A stretch of 64,000 nucleotides of DNA from UBA10348 sp002469915 (GTDB taxonomy: Bacteria; Bacteroidota; Rhodothermia; Rhodothermales; UBA10348), in assembly GCA_029249345.1 (NCBI GenBank), contig JAQWHM010000015.1, positions 62,001 to 126,000 on the forward strand. Direction: 5' to 3'. The number at the start of each line of letters is the position of its first letter. Positions within the stretch are counted from its first letter, which is position 1. Under the pieces are notes generated by a model. That model was not told where the DNA came from and searched no databases. It saw only the letters and a list, made by a program, of their open reading frames with translations. The position numbers were made by a program, and so were the translations under genes. Below, piece by piece: positions 60,706 to 64,000 of the stretch.

Positions 60706-61048
60706 CGAATTAATAATCTATGATCTAGTTGTAGGAGAAGGCGCAGAAGCTGTCTCTGGGAAGAACATCGAAGTACATTATACTGGTTGGTTGTTCGACG
60801 TTAACGCCGAAGATAACAAGGGTACCAAGTTCGATAGTTCAGTCGATCGTGGTCAGACCTTTTCCTTTCCTCTTGGTGGCGGTAGAGTCATTCAGGGATG
60901 GGATCAAGGCTTTGCTGGAATGAAGATCGGTGGCATGAGAAGATTGACCATTCCCCCGGAAATGGGATATGGTGCATATGGTGCCGGCGGGGTAATTGGC
61001 CCAAATGCTACGCTTATTTTTGACGTAGAGCTGATTGGCGTTGGATAA
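60698..61048 (+). CDS. Single-domain FKBP peptidyl-prolyl isomerase without signal peptide
   Basis: A 116-residue FKBP with active-site residues intact (VHYTGWL, KFDSSVDRG, VIQGWDQG, MGYGAYGAGG). It closely resembles the two domains of the upstream lipoprotein but lacks a signal peptide, so it is expected in the cytoplasm. The ATG overlaps the upstream stop by 8 bp (ATGAGTAA at 60698-60705), which suggests coupled translation, or an ancestral three-domain gene later split. ATG at 60698 rather than 60671 because the latter would add unrelated basic residues. A strong terminator follows. Confidence 0.9.
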   Translation: MSNELIIYDLVVGEGAEAVSGKNIEVHYTGWLFDVNAEDNKGTKFDSSVDRGQTFSFPLGGGRVIQGWDQGFAGMKIGGMRRLTIPPEMGYGAYGAGGVIGPNATLIFDVELIGVG

Positions 61049-61066
61049 GCTATACGGTAGTAAGAA

Positions 61067-61102
61067 AAAAGGGGCGGGTGGCTATTGCCACCCGCCCCTT
61101 TT
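61067..61102 (+). terminator. Strong intrinsic terminator, likely bidirectional
   Basis: A 16-bp perfect stem (AAAAGGGGCGGGTGGC / GCCACCCGCCCCTTTT) with a TATT loop, followed by T/C-rich sequence. It lies between the FKBP gene and the convergent gene ending at 61123 and its A/T flanks allow both directions. Confidence 0.93.
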
Positions 61103-61122
61103 CTTTTGAAGGTCCTTTTAGG

Positions 61123-62244
61123 CTATTTTTTCGGAAGCCAATTGTCCGGAAGGATATCCGCCAGTCGGAAAAAGGTCCAATAGCCCATCGTTTGAATCGC
61201 AGGGGATGCAGAAGGCAAGTCTACACCTGTTGAAGGATCGAAAAACGCCTGATAGTTGGGCAAAGTAATCCAGCTATTGTTTATGGTCATTTTCATGACC
61301 TCTGAAAGCTCAGAAATGGGCCAGTATCGGTCTATATATCGCTCCCATCGGGGGTCTCCACCATTGCCGAAATAAATCACGCGAACCCACCCGCCGAAAT
61401 CCATTCGTTTTGCATCTCCAGGTTTACCGTCTAGTATGAGGGGCTGCGGAGTATTGTAAATCCCTTTCAATCCAGCTTCCAGAATGGGTGAATGATCTGA
61501 GGTCCCACCTGGGCCTTCCACGAAAAATGCGGCATATTCCTCTTTCTTGACGCGGTCATCAGCTAGTGATTTGTAGAAGTGTCTAGGTGATCCTTCAAAA
61601 GCCTTTTTCCTGTTCTTTCCCCAAGTTTTCGTGTCTTTAGATTTCTTCGGAGTGAGTTCGGTAAAGAGAGCATATCCCGACCATCCGTACCCAACTTGAT
61701 TGCCGCCAAGAGAGAAGTCGTAAATCTTTATGGCATATCCCAACGATGGATTAATAAACTCAAAGGGCGCATTTGAGGTTACCGAAATAATATTGTTGGT
61801 GTCACTGTGAAAAATATTTAACACCTCTGGATTCACCACTTCGATGTCCCCTGAATTCTTAGTCCATGAGAAGGCTGTCGAGGTAAAGAAATCCATCAAG
61901 TCCTCTTCGCTGAGGGTAGAAGTACCCTGGGCAAGTTCGGGAGCGCTGTCCATTTGAATTCGGAGACCGTCTGTTTCTCCAACAGTAAAAACGCCAACGC
62001 CTAACAATCCGTTTTCCGTTGCGGCTACGACTTCAAACGTCGTGTGGGGTGGGGTATCAATGGAAAACCCCCCTTCGGCATCCGTAAATCCAGTAATCGT
62101 CGTATTCGATACAAACACGGTGGCATTTGCAACCGCTGTTCCGTCTGCGTCATATACTGTTCCAGTAACTTGTTGGGAAAGGACTGGAGTTGCTAGAAGC
62201 AGAAAAAGGGAAAGACAGGAAAGTAGCCGAGAAAAGGTAGGCAT
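61123..62244 (-). CDS. Exported protein with N-terminal carboxypeptidase-regulatory-like domain
   Basis: A 373-residue protein with a signal peptide (about 1-24, PVLSQ) and a carboxypeptidase-regulatory-like domain at about 24-100 (VTGTVYDADGTAVANATVFV, FTDAEGGFSIDTPP). The remaining 270 residues contain LGYAIKIYDFSLGGNQVGYG, TPKKSKDTKTWGKNRKKAFEGS and a MKMTINNSWITLP segment; proteins with a similar second part are found as TonB-linked or cell-surface proteins in Bacteroidota, without known activity. It may be an outer-membrane-associated protein. It is convergent with the FKBP gene. Confidence 0.78.
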   Translation of the reverse strand: MPTFSRLLSCLSLFLLLATPVLSQQVTGTVYDADGTAVANATVFVSNTTITGFTDAEGGFSIDTPPHTTFEVVAATENGLLGVGVFTVGETDGLRIQMDSAPELAQGTSTLSEEDLMDFFTSTAFSWTKNSGDIEVVNPEVLNIFHSDTNNIISVTSNAPFEFINPSLGYAIKIYDFSLGGNQVGYGWSGYALFTELTPKKSKDTKTWGKNRKKAFEGSPRHFYKSLADDRVKKEEYAAFFVEGPGGTSDHSPILEAGLKGIYNTPQPLILDGKPGDAKRMDFGGWVRVIYFGNGGDPRWERYIDRYWPISELSEVMKMTINNSWITLPNYQAFFDPSTGVDLPSASPAIQTMGYWTFFRLADILPDNWLPKK

Positions 62245-62378
62245 CGGATCGAGAGTTTGAATTGCAGGTCAGTCTCATGCTATAAATAAAGTCATGAGCC
62301 GCCAAGATCGACACAGGCAATTACCGATGCCCTTCTCCCACATTCCCCACGCTCAGCGTAGTGGATTAAGCCACGTAT

Positions 62379-63077
62379 CTAGGATAATTCCGGATTTAAA
62401 CTGGTTTGCCCCATGTACAACAGAAGAGCTCGGGTAAAGAGGATGATACCGAACATTTCCATTCCTTCTTCTACCATGGTCATCATGTTGTACAGAAGCG
62501 AATCGCCATCCATGGGATCTCCTACAATCTCCATCCCAACGGCTCCTCCAACAAAGAGGCCGCCAGCAACGATGAATTGAATTAACGTTTTTCGGGGTAG
62601 CGATTTGAGAAATGACAAGAAGTAGATAGCAAAACCGAGCGCGATAACCGCTCCCCCGTAGGCCCATGTCGGGTCAGTTACGGAGTTGATCGACTCGTGC
62701 ATGCCAGCGATTTCATCGATAGACAAAAAGCAAAAAACACCAAATAACATCATCCATCGGCCTGCCATGGAATCTCCATCTTCTCGCTTCTGACGCGTGA
62801 TAATCCACAGGAAAAAGGTGGACACAACTAAGTTGAAGCCTGAAAACCAAGTCGGAAGATTATGCTCCTCGTTCACGTCGAATAGCTGAATCAGGTACCA
62901 TGGGGCTTCTTCCACCCAGTAGTTGTACACATAGAACAGCGTATGAGCACATAGCAGGAAAGTAGCTGTAAATGCGAGAAGGCTGATCAGCTTTTGCTGA
63001 TTAATCGGAAATCTGTATAAGGTATTGAGAGGCATGCCGGAAGTATCGGCAAATAACTGCTCAAATAAAAGATTCAC
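62379..63077 (-). CDS. Multi-pass membrane protein, unknown function
   Basis: A 232-residue inner-membrane protein with about six helices (for example LISLLAFTATFLLCAHTLF, TWFSGFNLVVSTFFLWII, GGAVIALGFAIYFLSFL, FIVAGGLFVGGAVGMEIVG). An acidic loop with a SIDEIAGMHESINS segment, and EMFGIILFTRALLLYMG at the end, resemble uncharacterised membrane proteins. No enzyme motif is visible. It lies 134 bp upstream of the preceding minus-strand gene. Function unknown. Confidence 0.7.
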   Translation of the reverse strand: MNLLFEQLFADTSGMPLNTLYRFPINQQKLISLLAFTATFLLCAHTLFYVYNYWVEEAPWYLIQLFDVNEEHNLPTWFSGFNLVVSTFFLWIITRQKREDGDSMAGRWMMLFGVFCFLSIDEIAGMHESINSVTDPTWAYGGAVIALGFAIYFLSFLKSLPRKTLIQFIVAGGLFVGGAVGMEIVGDPMDGDSLLYNMMTMVEEGMEMFGIILFTRALLLYMGQTSLNPELS

Positions 63078-63284
63078 TCTCTAGCTCGGGACATTTTTTA
63101 ACGTAATGAATGCAAGTTTTAAGGGCTTACATGACGTGGATTAGTTGATCAGATAAACAGTCGGTAGAACCGCTAATCAAGAGAGGGTTTCATTTTTGAA
63201 AAGGCAATCTTCTTGTTGGTGGCGTGACTCAGGTTTTGCTATTAGATTGTGAGCTTATGTTTCACTTTCTGGCCCACCAATTCG
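63078..63284. promoter_or_regulatory. Divergent intergenic region before the second VPS10-like gene
   Basis: The 207-bp gap separates a minus-strand membrane-protein gene from the plus-strand propeller gene and should hold both promoters. No palindrome, riboswitch or Shine-Dalgarno sequence is clear. Confidence 0.3.
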
Positions 63285-64000
63285 ATGACGCGCATATTTA
63301 CCGTCCTCGCCGTTCTGGCGCTTTTTGTTTTTGATTCCCAAGCTCAGTCTATCAATCCTTCTCTATACGAGGGATTGGACTATCGCCTGGTAGGCCCTTA
63401 TCGCGGTGGTCGATCTGCCGCGGTCACTGGAGTTCCGGGAAAGCCATTACTCTACTATATGGGCACGACGGGCGGAGGAGTATGGAGAACCAAGGATGGA
63501 GGCCAGTCCTGGTCTAACCTTTCGGACGGCTATTTCGGTGGTTCGATAGGAGCCGTTGCTGTTTCCGAGTGGGATAACAACGTCATTTATGTTGGTGGTG
63601 GCGAAAAGACAATCCGTGGTAACGTATCTCACGGATATGGTATGTGGAAGTCTACAGATGCCGGAAAAACATGGAAATCCATTGGTTTAGGTGATTCTAG
63701 GCACATCTCCCGCATTCGGATTCACCCAAGGAATTCAGACCTTGTTTATGCATCCGTGATGGGACATCTAGCCGGTCCAAATGAAGAACGCGGTGTGTAT
63801 CGCTCAAAAGACGGAGGAGATACATGGGAGAATATCCTTTATGTAAGTGATGAAGCAGGAGCCATGGATCTTGTAATGGATCCATCCAATCCCCGCGTTC
63901 TATATGCGTCTATGTGGGAGTTTTATCGTTCGCCCTACGAAATGTCCTCGGGAGGAGAGAACTCAGGCTTGCACCGATCCACGGATGGTGGTGACACATG
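63285..64000 (+). CDS. VPS10/BNR-like beta-propeller protein, 5' part only (runs off window)
   Basis: The open frame from ATG at 63285 to the window end gives 238 codons of a protein closely related in design to that at 50409. It starts with a signal peptide (about 1-20, FDSQAQS), then LYEGLDYRLVGPYRGGRSAA, and Asp-box turns KDGGQSWSNL, STDAGKTWKS, SKDGGDTWEN, STDGGDT. The MDPSNPRVLYASMWEFYRS stretch mirrors the MDPSNPDHILAAMWEFRRW of the paralogue. The 3' end is outside. Exported, probably surface-linked; enzyme activity is not established. Confidence 0.85.
   Translation, partial: MTRIFTVLAVLALFVFDSQAQSINPSLYEGLDYRLVGPYRGGRSAAVTGVPGKPLLYYMGTTGGGVWRTKDGGQSWSNLSDGYFGGSIGAVAVSEWDNNVIYVGGGEKTIRGNVSHGYGMWKSTDAGKTWKSIGLGDSRHISRIRIHPRNSDLVYASVMGHLAGPNEERGVYRSKDGGDTWENILYVSDEAGAMDLVMDPSNPRVLYASMWEFYRSPYEMSSGGENSGLHRSTDGGDT

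Overview
The window looks like a chromosomal piece of a free-living, aerobic, Gram-negative bacterium of the Bacteroidota/Rhodothermota group, most likely a Rhodothermia relative. This is inferred from gene content, not from a marker gene. The supporting signs are a Bat (aerotolerance) operon, a three-gene type-B succinate dehydrogenase, type II NADH dehydrogenase, two TonB-dependent receptors (one with a carboxypeptidase-regulatory domain), many lipoproteins, BNR/VPS10-like propeller proteins, a Ser/Thr kinase fused to a TolB-like propeller, and few Shine-Dalgarno sequences. I found no rRNA, tRNA, CRISPR array, insertion sequence or prophage.

Layout. 1-4177: Bat operon on the minus strand (DUF58, a membrane partner, BatA, BatB, and a BatC-like TPR protein cut by the window edge), without an adjacent moxR. 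4246-8432: creatininase-family protein, purQ, a membrane-anchored metallo-beta-lactamase-fold protein and NDH-2. 8508-19028: surface and envelope proteins (sugar dehydrogenase-like lipoprotein, BNR lipoprotein, two divergent TonB receptors, a double-propeller protein). 19194-19896: a TspO-like membrane gene missing its 3' end, abutting the last 46 codons of a LytTR-type regulator; I read this as a deletion scar. 19956-24679: sdhCAB and citrate synthase, a TCA block. 25244-28429: an RNase E/G with a long minisatellite-encoded disordered tail. 28506-30376: small genes and an RNase Z-like hydrolase, closed by a strong terminator.

30464-39240: S9 peptidase, dihaem cytochrome c, an overlapping SDR/MBL/CusF-like operon, RidA, apt and a cell-wall amidase. 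39620-44108: ECF sigma factor with its membrane anti-sigma candidate, a periplasmic coiled-coil protein, and an MltD-like transglycosylase with four LysM domains. 44293-48771: propionyl/acyl-CoA carboxylase beta subunit, an unknown protein with two VPLW motifs, and an unknown outer-membrane protein. Two intergenic stretches (about 47322-47446 and 48775-48982) fold into several hairpins and end in terminators; they are candidate small RNAs. 49087-58836: Gfo/Idh/MocA oxidoreductase, a VPS10-like propeller protein, a YkvI-type transporter, an amidase lipoprotein and a kinase-propeller protein. 59026-64000: DUF1080 protein, two overlapping FKBP genes holding three FKBP domains, a carboxypeptidase-regulatory-domain protein, a membrane protein, and the start of a second VPS10-like protein.

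The genes fit an aerobic heterotroph that breaks down peptides, sugars and propionyl-CoA-yielding substrates, imports ligands through TonB receptors and respires through NDH-2, SDH and cytochrome c. The most unusual items are the TspO/LytTR scar, the RNase E/G tail and apparent loss of its zinc-link cysteines, the two structured intergenic RNAs, and the split triple-FKBP array.
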